In this document: positions 16,939 to 26,944 of the stretch, in pieces
Position numbering within the stretch: the first letter of the stretch is position 1
How the letters are laid out: each line of letters starts with the position of its first letter
Assembly (NCBI GenBank): GCA_964528875.1
Contig: CAZGUI010000001.1
Span: forward strand, 65,789-129,788
Reading direction: 5' to 3'
Source of the DNA: Bacteroides_E sp964528875
GTDB taxonomy: Bacteria; Bacteroidota; Bacteroidia; Bacteroidales; Bacteroidaceae
DNA length: 64,000 bases
The notes under the pieces: generated by a model
The model's database searches: none
The model's input: only the letters and a program-made list of their open reading frames with translations
What the model was told of the DNA's origin: nothing
Program-made: the position numbers and the translations under genes

Positions 16939-18582
16939 ATGAAAAAAATATATATGTTATTTTTGTTATTTGCTTCATTTTCTGCCTTTATTAAAGCAAA
17001 TAAGACGCTTGATTCTTTATTATATATTCTTGATGAATCGATTTTATTTGATGAGAAATACGTAGCAGAACATCAGAATTATATTGAGAGCTTAAAAAAA
17101 GAAATTAATAAAACTGAATCAATTTCCTTTGATCTTTATAAATTAAATAAGAACATATACGAAGCATATAGAGCTTTTAATTGTGATTCAGCAATTTTGT
17201 ATTTGAATAAAAATATAGAACTAGCAGATAAATTGGAAGATCTAAATTTGAGAATAGAAAGCAGATTAACTCTTTCCTATTTGTTATCTTCAGCCGGGAT
17301 GTATATTGAATCATCAGATATTTTAAGTACTATGATTCGTAAGAATATTCCTTCTCATTTACTACTTAATTATTATGACTGTTTTTCACATTTATATGGG
17401 GAGTTAAGTGTATATACACAACATAAAGAATTTGCTGATAAATATGAAGAAATATCACAAGTATACAGAGATTCGTTATACAACTTGTTACCACGAGATT
17501 CTAAAGCATATTTAGAGCTTTATGAAGCCAAATTACGCAATGAACATCTTTACCAAGAAGCATTAAAAACTAATGAGCTAAGATTAAATAAGGTTGGTCT
17601 TAACTCTCCTGAATATGCATTAGTTACGTATCATCGTTCACTAAACTATAGATATATGAATGATGTAGAAAATGAAAAAATCAACCTTTGTTTATCTGCT
17701 ATAACAGATATCCGTTTAGCTATAAAAGATCATGCTTCTTTATGGACTTTGGCACAACTTCTTTATGAAGATGGTGATATTGAAAGAGCATATAAATACA
17801 TTCGTTTTTCATGGAATGCTACTAAATTTTATAATGCCCGTTTACGCAGTTGGCAAAGTGCTGATGTACTTTCTCTCATTGACAAAACGTATCAAGCAAT
17901 GATTGAAAAACAAAATAACCGGCTGCAGCAAAATTTGTGGATTATATCGGCTTTACTTCTACTATTAGTTTTTGCTGTAATCAGAATTTATACTCAAATG
18001 AAGAAACTTGCTGTTGCCCGAAATCATTTACAGATTGCTAATGTAAAACTCAATTCATTAAATGAAGAGTTACTTCAAATTAACGGGCAATTGAAAGTTG
18101 CCAATGCCGATCTGGTTGAGTCAAATTTAATTAAGGAAGAGTATATTGCACGCTTTATTAAATTAAGTTCTAGATATATTAATAGGTTAGATGCATACAG
18201 ACGGATGGTAAGTCAAAAAATCACAACGAAGAAAATTCAAGAATTGTTGGATATTACACGTTCTCCTGAAGTATTAGACGAAGAACTGAATGAACTCTAT
18301 ACTAATTTCGATACTGCATTTTTGCATATTTTCCCGGATTTTGTGAAGAAGTTTAATTTGTTATTAAAAGAAGACGAGCAAATAGTATTAAAAAAGGAAG
18401 AATTGCTAAATACAGAATTACGGATATTTGCATTAATTCGTTTAGGTATTGAAGATAGTTCTCAAATAGCAGAGTTTCTTCGCTATTCTGTAAATACTAT
18501 TTATAACTATCGTGCTAAAGTAAAAAATAAAGCTAGAATACCCAGAGACGATTTTGAGGATATAATTAAGAATTTAAGGTAG
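16939..18582 (+). CDS. TPR membrane regulator with C-terminal HTH (DUF6377-like)
   Basis: Encodes 547 residues. A signal peptide (about 1-20) is followed by about 300 residues of helical TPR-like repeats expected in the periplasm. A membrane helix follows (about 331-350, WIISALLLLLVFAVI), then a coiled coil (about 360-400). The cytoplasmic C-terminus ends in a helix-turn-helix (IAEFLRYSVNTIYNYRAKVKNKAR), as in LuxR-type domains. This matches the DUF6377-type regulators next to SusC/SusD loci. It probably senses glycan products and activates the downstream PUL (inference from position). Confidence 0.8.
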   Translation: MKKIYMLFLLFASFSAFIKANKTLDSLLYILDESILFDEKYVAEHQNYIESLKKEINKTESISFDLYKLNKNIYEAYRAFNCDSAILYLNKNIELADKLEDLNLRIESRLTLSYLLSSAGMYIESSDILSTMIRKNIPSHLLLNYYDCFSHLYGELSVYTQHKEFADKYEEISQVYRDSLYNLLPRDSKAYLELYEAKLRNEHLYQEALKTNELRLNKVGLNSPEYALVTYHRSLNYRYMNDVENEKINLCLSAITDIRLAIKDHASLWTLAQLLYEDGDIERAYKYIRFSWNATKFYNARLRSWQSADVLSLIDKTYQAMIEKQNNRLQQNLWIISALLLLLVFAVIRIYTQMKKLAVARNHLQIANVKLNSLNEELLQINGQLKVANADLVESNLIKEEYIARFIKLSSRYINRLDAYRRMVSQKITTKKIQELLDITRSPEVLDEELNELYTNFDTAFLHIFPDFVKKFNLLLKEDEQIVLKKEELLNTELRIFALIRLGIEDSSQIAEFLRYSVNTIYNYRAKVKNKARIPRDDFEDIIKNLR

Positions 18583-18617
18583 TTATAATTTGTATGTCAT
18601 CCACTTTTTGTATTGTT

Positions 18618-18637
18618 AAAATAGAGTTAACTATTTT
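18618..18637 (+). terminator. Short hairpin after the regulator gene
   Basis: AAAATAG and CTATTTT around AGTTAA, 36 bases past the regulator stop. A weak terminator is plausible. Confidence 0.4.
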
Positions 18638-18708
18638 ATTCATAGACTATTAGATATTATTGTATCCACTTATTTTTTCATCATTAAATTTTACATTTAA
18701 GTTATTAG

Positions 18709-18746
18709 TATATTTGATATAAGCACATAGAGTAACAAAAGTTACT
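18709..18746 (+). promoter_or_regulatory. susC promoter -7 box and palindrome
   Basis: TATATTTG at 18709-18716 matches TAnnTTTG. Just downstream, at 18731-18746, lies a 16-bp palindrome AGTAAC-AAAA-GTTACT. It falls in the leader, where a repressor or activator could bind, so it is a candidate operator of the PUL. This is position-based inference. Confidence 0.45.
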
Positions 18747-18782
18747 TTATAATGCTATTGTTAACCAAATAAACTAGTACGC

Positions 18783-21700
18783 ATGAAAAAGATTTTACGA
18801 AAATTTCTTTTGGAAAATCGAAGGATTTTCTGTGTCTTTTGGGCACTGTTTGTATCTATAAGTGTTTTTTCACAGCAATTTACTGCATCTGGACAAGTTC
18901 TTGATTCCCAAAGTGAGCCACTTATTGGAGTAAGTGTTTTAGAAAAAGGATCATCCAACGGCGTCATAACAGACTTGGATGGTCAATTTAAATTAAATGT
19001 AAATTTAAATAGTGTTTTAGTCTTTTCTTATGTTGGCTATAGAACTGAAGAAATAAATGCAACTGTTGATATGCATGTTATGCTTCAAGAAGAGAGTGAA
19101 TTACTAGATGAAGTAGTAGTAATAGGATATGGATCAGTAAAAAGGAAAGATGTTACTACAGCTGTATCTTCAGTATCAACAAAAGATATTGATATTCGTC
19201 CCATTGTTTCAACAGGTCAGGCCATTCAAGGTAAGGCAGCAGGTATCTCTGTTGTTCAACCTTCCGGAAAGCCTGGTGAGGATGTTAGTATTCGGGTACG
19301 TGGTACAACTTCTATGAATGGCAGCAATGAACCACTATATGTTGTGGATGGGGTACCTGTAGATAATCTGAGATTCTTAGCTCCAACAGATATTGAGAGT
19401 ATGCATATATTAAAAGATGCATCTTCTGCTGCTATTTATGGTTCTCGTGCAGCCAATGGAGTCATTCAAATTACCACAAAATCCGGATCAGAAGGAAAAG
19501 CTAAAATAGCTTTGACTGTTCAGTTTGGATTAAATCAAGTCGTAGATAAAATAAAATCATTAAACTCTGCACAATACAAAGAACTGCAAGATGAAATAGG
19601 TTTAGTTTCTTTACCCGATGGGTTACCTGATCAAACGAATTGGTTTGATGAAACCTATACTACAGGGAATACTCAAAACTATCAGGTTTCGGTATCAAAT
19701 GGTAATGATAAGATGAACTATTACCTTTCAGCAGGATATCTAAATGAAAAAGGAATTTTAGATATTTCCTATTATAAACGTTATAATTTCCGCTTAAATT
19801 TTGAAAATAAAATTCGAGATTGGTTGATTGTCAATGCAAATATTGCTTATTCAGATTACTCTGGAAATGGAGGGGGAACAATGGGACAAGGAGCAAATCG
19901 TGGGGGAGTTGTCTTGTCGGTAATTAATACTCCAACCTATGCTCCTATATGGGATCCTTTAAATCCTAATCAATATTATAATAACTTTTATGGAGTTGGT
20001 AATATTACAAACCCATTAGAGAATATGGCAAGAAATGAAAATAATAAAGACAAAGAAAACCGTTTGTTAGCCACAGGGAGTTTATTATTCAAAATTTTAC
20101 CCGAACTAACATTTAAAACAACTTTTTCTATAGACCGACGTAATGCTATAAATACAACATTTTTGGACCCTGTTTCAACGGCTTGGGGACGCGAACAACA
20201 TGGTGAAGCTGCTGATAACCGTAATATGAATACAGTACTCACTTTTGATAATGTATTGACTTATAATAAAACGTTTAATAAACATGGTTTAGAAGTTATG
20301 GCTGGAACATCCTGGACAGATTCCGATTATACGAATAGCTGGATTAATGGATCTCATTATCGTAATGGTATGATTCAAACATTAAATGCAGCTAATAAAA
20401 TAGCATGGGATAATACAGGATCGGGAGGATCACAATGGAGAATTATGTCTTATTTTGGACGTGCTTCTTATAATTATGAAGGAAAATATTTATTAACAGC
20501 TAATATACGTGTGGATGGTTCTTCAAAATTACATCCGGATCATCGTATGGATGCTTTTCCCTCTTTTTCTGCCGCTTGGCGTATGTCATCAGAGAAATTT
20601 ATGGAAAATCTAACTTGGATTGATGATTTAAAAATACGTGGAGGATGGGGACAAACCGGAAATCAATCCGGACTTCATGATTATGCTTATTTACAACGCT
20701 ATAATATTAGTCGTATCCAATGGTTTAAAATTGCCGAGGGGGGTGATACCACAGACTATGCCAATTCGGTTCCTGTAATTACTCAAGCCAATTTACGCAC
20801 ATTAGATTTAACTTGGGAAAAAACGAGTCAAGCCAATATTGGATTGGATTTGACTTTGTTTAATAATAGGTTATCCTTTACCATGGATTATTATTATAAG
20901 AAGACAAAGAATATGCTAACCAATGTAAAAGTACCTGCCGGAGGGGGAGGGTCAAGAGATATTGCTCGTAATGAGGGCGAAATGACGAATAAAGGATTTG
21001 AGTTTTCTGTAAGCTCTAAAAATATTCGTTTATCAGACTTTAATTGGGATACAGACTTCAATATTTCTTTCAATAAAAATAAATTAACCAAGTTAGAGTT
21101 AACAAGAATTAATTATGCAGCACAGACCTCCAATTTTATCAATGATTATGTTGTCCGAAATGAACCTGGACGTGCGTTAGGTGGATTTTGGGGGTATATT
21201 AGTGATGGAGTAGATATTGAAACTGGAGAGTTGATGTATCGTGACTTAAACGGGGATGGAAAAATAACTTCATCAGATAGAACATACATCGGTGATCCAA
21301 ATCCTAAATTTACTTTTGGAATGACCAATAATTTTTCATGGAAAGGGTTTAATCTCAGTGTGTTTATTCAAGGCTCTTATGGAAACGATGTATACAATGC
21401 CTCTCGTATTGAAACAGAAGGTATGTATGATGGTAAAAATCAATCGGTTCGTGTATTAGATCGTTGGAGAATTCCGGGACAAATAACAGATGTTCCTAAA
21501 GCAAATTTTAGATTATTAAATTCAACCCATTTTGTTGAAAATGGTAGCTATTTGCGATTGAAAGATGTTACATTATCTTATAATGTGAAAGGGAAAATTC
21601 TAAAAAAATGGGGTATTAATAGATTACAACCTTATTTTACAGCAACGAACTTGTTGACTTGGACAAGTTATTCCGGTATGGATCCGGAGGTAAATCAATG

Positions 21701-21788
21701 GGGTAACAGTGGTACAGTACAAGGAATAGATTGGGGTACTTATCCTCATTCTAAATCTTTTGTCTTTGGTATTAATATTGAATTCTAA
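18783..21788 (+). CDS. SusC-like TonB-dependent outer-membrane transporter
   Basis: Encodes 1001 residues. A long signal peptide (about 1-31) is followed by a carboxypeptidase-D-like domain (about 33-105), the DEVVVIGYGSVKRKD TonB-box region, the plug (about 115-235) and the 22-strand barrel ending in FVFGINIEF. It would import oligosaccharides across the outer membrane, with the SusD partner as lid. The stop codon shares one base with the susD ATG, so the two are translated in coupled fashion. Confidence 0.97.
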   Translation: MKKILRKFLLENRRIFCVFWALFVSISVFSQQFTASGQVLDSQSEPLIGVSVLEKGSSNGVITDLDGQFKLNVNLNSVLVFSYVGYRTEEINATVDMHVMLQEESELLDEVVVIGYGSVKRKDVTTAVSSVSTKDIDIRPIVSTGQAIQGKAAGISVVQPSGKPGEDVSIRVRGTTSMNGSNEPLYVVDGVPVDNLRFLAPTDIESMHILKDASSAAIYGSRAANGVIQITTKSGSEGKAKIALTVQFGLNQVVDKIKSLNSAQYKELQDEIGLVSLPDGLPDQTNWFDETYTTGNTQNYQVSVSNGNDKMNYYLSAGYLNEKGILDISYYKRYNFRLNFENKIRDWLIVNANIAYSDYSGNGGGTMGQGANRGGVVLSVINTPTYAPIWDPLNPNQYYNNFYGVGNITNPLENMARNENNKDKENRLLATGSLLFKILPELTFKTTFSIDRRNAINTTFLDPVSTAWGREQHGEAADNRNMNTVLTFDNVLTYNKTFNKHGLEVMAGTSWTDSDYTNSWINGSHYRNGMIQTLNAANKIAWDNTGSGGSQWRIMSYFGRASYNYEGKYLLTANIRVDGSSKLHPDHRMDAFPSFSAAWRMSSEKFMENLTWIDDLKIRGGWGQTGNQSGLHDYAYLQRYNISRIQWFKIAEGGDTTDYANSVPVITQANLRTLDLTWEKTSQANIGLDLTLFNNRLSFTMDYYYKKTKNMLTNVKVPAGGGGSRDIARNEGEMTNKGFEFSVSSKNIRLSDFNWDTDFNISFNKNKLTKLELTRINYAAQTSNFINDYVVRNEPGRALGGFWGYISDGVDIETGELMYRDLNGDGKITSSDRTYIGDPNPKFTFGMTNNFSWKGFNLSVFIQGSYGNDVYNASRIETEGMYDGKNQSVRVLDRWRIPGQITDVPKANFRLLNSTHFVENGSYLRLKDVTLSYNVKGKILKKWGINRLQPYFTATNLLTWTSYSGMDPEVNQWGNSGTVQGIDWGTYPHSKSFVFGINIEF

Positions 21789-23323
21789 TGAAAGGAAAGA
21801 ATATGAAAATAAAATATATTTTATTGGGAATGGTTTCTGGTTTGCTATTAGGTTTCTATTCTTGTTCACTAGATCGTGATCCTATAGATGCTTATTCAGA
21901 CGTGACAGAAGGTGTTACAGAGACCGGAGAAAAGGTTGTGTTTAAGAATAAAGCAGCTGTTGAGGGACACTTAACAACGCTATATGACCAAATGCGCGAT
22001 CGTCAAGAACATTGGTATGTGGATTTACTTTTGATTTCTGAGTCTCATTCAGATAATGCATATGCCGGAACAACGGGTGCTGAAGTGGTTCCTTACGAAG
22101 ATAATTCAATTGATGCTTCTAATTCTGTATTAGAGAGAGATTGGAACCGTTACATGGAAGATATAGCCAGAGCTAATGTTTTGATTTGTAATATTGATGA
22201 TGTTAAAGATAATACATTAACTTCCGGTGAGCGTGAAGAATATAAAGCAGAAGCACAAATTTTTCGTGCCATGATAATGTTCGATATGGTACGTTTATGG
22301 GGTGATTTTCCTGTAATTACAACAGTAGCAGATGATATTACTTCAGAAAACATTGCAGAGGTTTATCCACAATATTTCCCTGAGCAAAATACCGAATTAG
22401 AGGTTTATCAACAAATAGAAAAAGATTTATTGGAGGCTATTGAATATGCTCCGGATAATGCCAAAGGAAATAAAACAAAATTTTCTAAATCTGTAGCTCG
22501 TGCGTTATTAGCTAAGATTTATGCTGAAAAACCTTTACGCAATTACCCTAAAGTTATTCAATATTGTGATGAACTAAAAGCAGATGGTTTTGAGTTAGTA
22601 GATAATTTTAGTGATCTGTTTGGAATGAATGCAACAGGTACAGATGTTAAAATGCGTAACACAAAAGAATCCATTTTAGAGGCTCAATTTATAGCTGGAG
22701 CCGGTAACTGGTGTACGTGGATGTTTGGTCGTGATTTAGTGAACTGGAACCTTAATTTCACTTGGGCTAAATGGGTTACACCTTCTCGTGATTTGATCAA
22801 TGCCTTTGAAAAAGAAGGAGATAAAATTAGATATGCTGAATCTATTGTTTATTACGATTGTAATTGGAGTAACTATTATCCCTCAGATCATTATCCGTTT
22901 ATGTATAAATGTAGATCTGCTTATAGTAGTATTATAAAGTATCGTTACGCTGATATTTTACTGTTGAAAGCTGAAGCTTTGATTTTGCAAGAAAATCCAA
23001 ATCTAAATGCAGCAGCAGACCTTATTGATGAAATTAGAGAACGAGTTGAATTAAATAAACTGCCTTCTTCTATTCGCCAAAATAAAGAAGATCTACTCAA
23101 TGCATTGATAAAAGAAAGGCGATTAGAATTGGCTTTTGAAGGACAGCGTTGGTTTGATCTTGTTCGCTTGGATAAAGTAGAAGAGGTTATGAATGAGGTC
23201 TATAGAAAAGATAGTGGACGTAAGCAACAGGTTTATCCTTTTGACCAATATTCTTATCGATTACCAATTCCACAGTCGGTAATCGATGAAAATGTTAATT
23301 TAAATCAAAACTTGGGTTATTAA
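21788..23323 (+). CDS. SusD-like outer-membrane glycan-binding lipoprotein
   Basis: Encodes 511 residues from the first ATG; a second ATG at residue 6 (21803) gives a more usual signal peptide. The lipobox ends GFYSC, so Cys26 would be lipidated. The RagB/SusD fold is shown by the TPR-like N-terminal part (RAEAQIFRAMIMFDMVRLWGD-like segment at about 155-180) and the C-terminal KERRLELAFEGQRWFDLVR motif. It caps the SusC barrel and binds incoming glycan at the cell surface. Confidence 0.96.
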   Translation: MKGKNMKIKYILLGMVSGLLLGFYSCSLDRDPIDAYSDVTEGVTETGEKVVFKNKAAVEGHLTTLYDQMRDRQEHWYVDLLLISESHSDNAYAGTTGAEVVPYEDNSIDASNSVLERDWNRYMEDIARANVLICNIDDVKDNTLTSGEREEYKAEAQIFRAMIMFDMVRLWGDFPVITTVADDITSENIAEVYPQYFPEQNTELEVYQQIEKDLLEAIEYAPDNAKGNKTKFSKSVARALLAKIYAEKPLRNYPKVIQYCDELKADGFELVDNFSDLFGMNATGTDVKMRNTKESILEAQFIAGAGNWCTWMFGRDLVNWNLNFTWAKWVTPSRDLINAFEKEGDKIRYAESIVYYDCNWSNYYPSDHYPFMYKCRSAYSSIIKYRYADILLLKAEALILQENPNLNAAADLIDEIRERVELNKLPSSIRQNKEDLLNALIKERRLELAFEGQRWFDLVRLDKVEEVMNEVYRKDSGRKQQVYPFDQYSYRLPIPQSVIDENVNLNQNLGY

Positions 23324-23349
23324 TCAACACTAAAGCAATAGAAATTATT

Positions 23350-24843
23350 ATGATGATAAAAATAAAAAAAATAGTATTAACCCTAATAGGAGGTTTTACA
23401 TTATTGGCTGCATGTAGTAATAATGATGAAGTTATAAATCCTATAAATCCTGTTACAGAAGGTGATGTAACCGTTTATACAACAACTACTATCTTAACTC
23501 ATGATTTAACTCGTAGTGCAATAGATTTTAGTTTAAAAGATAACTTGGCACCAACTAAAATTACGTTAGATCCAACTATACGTTACCAAGAAATGGATGG
23601 ATTTGGAGCTGCAATAACTGGTTCTACTTGTTATAATTTACTTTTAATGAAACCCGAAGATCGTCATAAATTCCTAACAGAAACTTTCTCGGATCAAGAT
23701 GGGTTTGGATTTAGTTACATTAGAATCTCTATTGGTTGTTCCGATTTTTCATTAAGCGAATATACCTGTTGTGATGAAAAGGGAATTGAAAACTTTGCTC
23801 TTCAAAGTGAAGAAAAAGAATACATAATTCCAATACTGAAAGATATTTTAACCATTAATCCATCCATTAAAATTATGGGATCACCTTGGACTTGTCCCAA
23901 ATGGATGAAAGTAAAGAGTTTGTTTAATCGTATTCCTTTTGATTCGTGGACTGATGGACAATTAAATCCGGATTATTATCAAGATTATGCTACTTATTTT
24001 GTGAAATGGATAAAAGCATTTGAAGAACAAGGAGTTCCCATTTATAGCATAACACCTCAAAATGAACCTCTTAACAGAGCAAACTCTGCTTCTCTCTATA
24101 TGGGCTGGTCTGAGCAACGGGATTTTATTAAGAATGCATTAGGTCCTAAATTAAAAGAAGCTGGTTTATCAACTAAAATTTATGTGTTTGATCATAATTA
24201 TAATTATGACAATTTACCTTTACAACAAGACTATCCGGCTAATATTTATAAAGATGAGAATGCGGCACAGTATGTTGCAGGAGCAGCTTATCACAACTAT
24301 GGTGGAAATAAGGAAGAGCTATTGACTATGCACGAGGCTTATCCCAATAAAGAGCTTATATTTACTGAAACCTCTATAGGTACGTGGAATAGTGGACGAG
24401 ACCTTTCCAAACGTTTAATGGAGGATATGCAAGAAGTTGCGTTGGGTACTATTAACAATTGGTGTAAAGGAGTTCTTGTATGGAATTTGATGCTTGATAA
24501 CGATAGAGGCCCTAATCGTGAAGGGGGTTGTCAAACCTGCTATGGTGCGGTAGATATCAATAATAGCGATTATAAAACCATTTATCGTAATTCACATTAT
24601 TACATAATAGCACATCTGTCATCTGTGGTTAAACCGGGTGCTACTCGTATTGGAACTAGTGGATATACTGATACTGATTTATTATATACCGCTTTTGAGA
24701 ACACAGATGGTACTTATGCTTTGGTTTTGATGAATAAGAACGACAAAGCAAAAAGAATAACTTTCAGCGATGGTAAAGAGCATTTTGCTTATGATGTTCC
24801 TGGTAAATCTGTAACATCCTATCGGTGGGGAGAGTCAAAATAG
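23350..24843 (+). CDS. GH30 glucanase, surface lipoprotein
   Basis: Encodes 497 residues. Lipobox LLAAC gives lipidated Cys22. The GH30 (beta/alpha)8 domain starts with YQEMDGFGAAITG. The acid/base is Glu239 in TPQNEP and the nucleophile Glu340 in FTETSIG. A small beta-sandwich follows, ending the enzyme. In a SusC-SusD-GH30-SGBP-GH3 locus, GH30 subfamily 3 endo-beta-1,6-glucanase is the best guess, as in the Bacteroides beta-1,6-glucan (pustulan) PUL. The subfamily is inferred from context, not shown. Confidence 0.88.
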   Translation: MMIKIKKIVLTLIGGFTLLAACSNNDEVINPINPVTEGDVTVYTTTTILTHDLTRSAIDFSLKDNLAPTKITLDPTIRYQEMDGFGAAITGSTCYNLLLMKPEDRHKFLTETFSDQDGFGFSYIRISIGCSDFSLSEYTCCDEKGIENFALQSEEKEYIIPILKDILTINPSIKIMGSPWTCPKWMKVKSLFNRIPFDSWTDGQLNPDYYQDYATYFVKWIKAFEEQGVPIYSITPQNEPLNRANSASLYMGWSEQRDFIKNALGPKLKEAGLSTKIYVFDHNYNYDNLPLQQDYPANIYKDENAAQYVAGAAYHNYGGNKEELLTMHEAYPNKELIFTETSIGTWNSGRDLSKRLMEDMQEVALGTINNWCKGVLVWNLMLDNDRGPNREGGCQTCYGAVDINNSDYKTIYRNSHYYIIAHLSSVVKPGATRIGTSGYTDTDLLYTAFENTDGTYALVLMNKNDKAKRITFSDGKEHFAYDVPGKSVTSYRWGESK

Positions 24844-24852
24844 AAACCTTAA

Positions 24853-26871
24853 ATGTATAATAAAATGAAAAAAAGTATATATATCATTCTTTCATTCATA
24901 GGGTTTTTAGGGTTAAACGCTTGTAGTGATGACGATGTTCCCGGTAATCCTATAATGGAATTGAAAACAGAAAATACAGATGCCTTTTTTGGTGATAGTT
25001 TAACTTTTACCATTAATGCTTCTGATCATGATGTGCCTTTATCTACGTTAAAAGTTCAGCTATTTTATGGGGAAGAGCAAGTTTCAGAAACAACAATTCG
25101 TACAAAGTTAAGTGGTAACGATTATAGTGGTAAAATTTATATTCCATATTATGCTAATATACCCGATGGTAAAGGTACATTGAAATATATTTTACAAAAC
25201 ATTAATTTTGTTATCTCTGAACATGAACGAGAGATAAGTTTAGCTCGTCCAGATTTTCCATATCTTACTTTAATTGACGAAGAAGGAAAAAGTTATAAAA
25301 TGGAACGAGAGTCTTTATATAAGTATAATGTTTCGGGCGATTTTTCCCAAAAGATGAATGCCTATATAAAAACGCCTAAGGTGGGCGAGAATGGAAATGA
25401 ATTAACTTTTGGTTGGGAAAACAATGCAATAGAAATAGGATCTGTTACTCCTATTCCTTTTTCAAATACGACTCCCGGTAATTACACTATCAGTTTTAAT
25501 ACGTTGAATTATGAAGTTAGTCCGTTCTCTAAATTAAAAGTAAATGGGCAGGAGTTAGAATTGATTGAAAATGATATTTACAGTATTCAACTCACCATAA
25601 GAAGAAATGAAACTTTAACCTTTGAGGGGGTTCCTGATTATGATAATTGGTGGATTGATCTGGATTATTTTGAAAAACAAGGGGATGGTACATTAAAATT
25701 CTTACCTCTAACAGGAAGTTATCAACTGACAGCGAATGGGAAAAAGAAATTTTTCTCTGTCATGGCTTTGAAAGATGGGCAACCTGCAAGTTTACAAGAA
25801 GATGGTTCAGGTGCTATTTGGGCTATTGGTAATGGAATAGGAAAACCTTCTGTAAGTACATCTGAAGTAGGTTGGAATGCATCAGAAGGATTATGTATGG
25901 CACAACTGACATCACGAAAATATCAGCTGACATTGACTGCCGGGGTAACAATGAAAATAGATAATATTGATTTTAAATTCTTTCATATAAACGATTGGGA
26001 TAAAGGAGAATTTACCGGAGAAGCATTATCTACAACAAGTAACTTAATTGAAATTACAGAATCCGGTAATCTTAAACTAGCAGAGGGTAAAAAATTTGAT
26101 AGAGGTGGAGTGTATAAGTTTATTGTTGATGTTAGTGGTGGAATTAATCAGGCTAAATTATCTGTAGAGAAGATTGATCAGATAGAATTACCAATGGAAG
26201 ATATTCTTATTAATGGTGTTAAGTTGGAAGAAACAGGTATGGATACCTATGAGGCCACTTTAGACCTATCCCAAGAGCAAATTTTACAAATTTCCGGAGT
26301 TGACGATTTTGATTCTTGGTATTTAGATCCTGATTTTGTTACCCTAGCAGGGAATAATCAAATGAAATTTTTACCTGTTACAGGTGCGTATCGCATCAGA
26401 GTTAATATTGGAAGGAAAGCCGTATCTGTAATACGTATGGATGGAAATAAAGACGCCACATTAGGTGCTGACGGTCATGGAGCCATTTGGATCATGGGGT
26501 GGGGTATCGGTTCGCCATCATTAGATAATCAATTTGGTTGGGAACCCGGACAAGCTTATTGTATGGCTGAAATATCTCCTAAAAAATATCAATTTACGGG
26601 TATAGCCGGACCTGAAAAAGATTCAGAAATAGGACAACGTATTCGATTTGATTATTTAAGTTGTAAGTTTTTCCATCAAAATGGATGGGGCGCTGAGTTT
26701 TCTGGAGATAATGCTTTAACCATTGATGAAAAGTCTAAAGTTTTTATTGCTGATAAAGGCAATATAGAGTTTGCAGATGGAGTGAAGTTAAAAGAAGGAG
26801 AAGTTTATGTTCTTACAATAGATTTAACGGCAGGGAATGACAGAGGACTTATTTCTTTTGTTCCGAAATAG
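24853..26871 (+). CDS. Surface glycan-binding lipoprotein with duplicated domain
   Basis: Encodes 672 residues. The lipobox LNAC places the lipidated Cys at 24, or at 20 if translation starts at the internal Met5. The N-terminal part (about 35-130) is Ig-like, resembling the DUF5016/DUF5125 modules of PUL binding proteins. Residues about 227-440 and 450-672 are two copies of one domain: LKFLPLTGSYQL matches MKFLPVTGAYRI, GAIWAIGNGIGKPS matches GAIWIMGWGIGSPS, and CKFFHQNGW matches FKFFHINDW. It probably holds glycan at the cell surface for SusCD. No catalytic residues were seen. Confidence 0.85.
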   Translation: MYNKMKKSIYIILSFIGFLGLNACSDDDVPGNPIMELKTENTDAFFGDSLTFTINASDHDVPLSTLKVQLFYGEEQVSETTIRTKLSGNDYSGKIYIPYYANIPDGKGTLKYILQNINFVISEHEREISLARPDFPYLTLIDEEGKSYKMERESLYKYNVSGDFSQKMNAYIKTPKVGENGNELTFGWENNAIEIGSVTPIPFSNTTPGNYTISFNTLNYEVSPFSKLKVNGQELELIENDIYSIQLTIRRNETLTFEGVPDYDNWWIDLDYFEKQGDGTLKFLPLTGSYQLTANGKKKFFSVMALKDGQPASLQEDGSGAIWAIGNGIGKPSVSTSEVGWNASEGLCMAQLTSRKYQLTLTAGVTMKIDNIDFKFFHINDWDKGEFTGEALSTTSNLIEITESGNLKLAEGKKFDRGGVYKFIVDVSGGINQAKLSVEKIDQIELPMEDILINGVKLEETGMDTYEATLDLSQEQILQISGVDDFDSWYLDPDFVTLAGNNQMKFLPVTGAYRIRVNIGRKAVSVIRMDGNKDATLGADGHGAIWIMGWGIGSPSLDNQFGWEPGQAYCMAEISPKKYQFTGIAGPEKDSEIGQRIRFDYLSCKFFHQNGWGAEFSGDNALTIDEKSKVFIADKGNIEFADGVKLKEGEVYVLTIDLTAGNDRGLISFVPK

Positions 26872-26944
26872 TTATAGTGGAAAGGTAGCTTTATCTTTAA
26901 GTATATTAAAATCAATGATTATAAAATCTATAAAATGGAATAAT

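Noticed and set aside
26837..26944. Upstream start for the GH3 gene
   Set aside because: It lies inside the previous gene and would bury the signal peptide that begins at the ATG at 26945.
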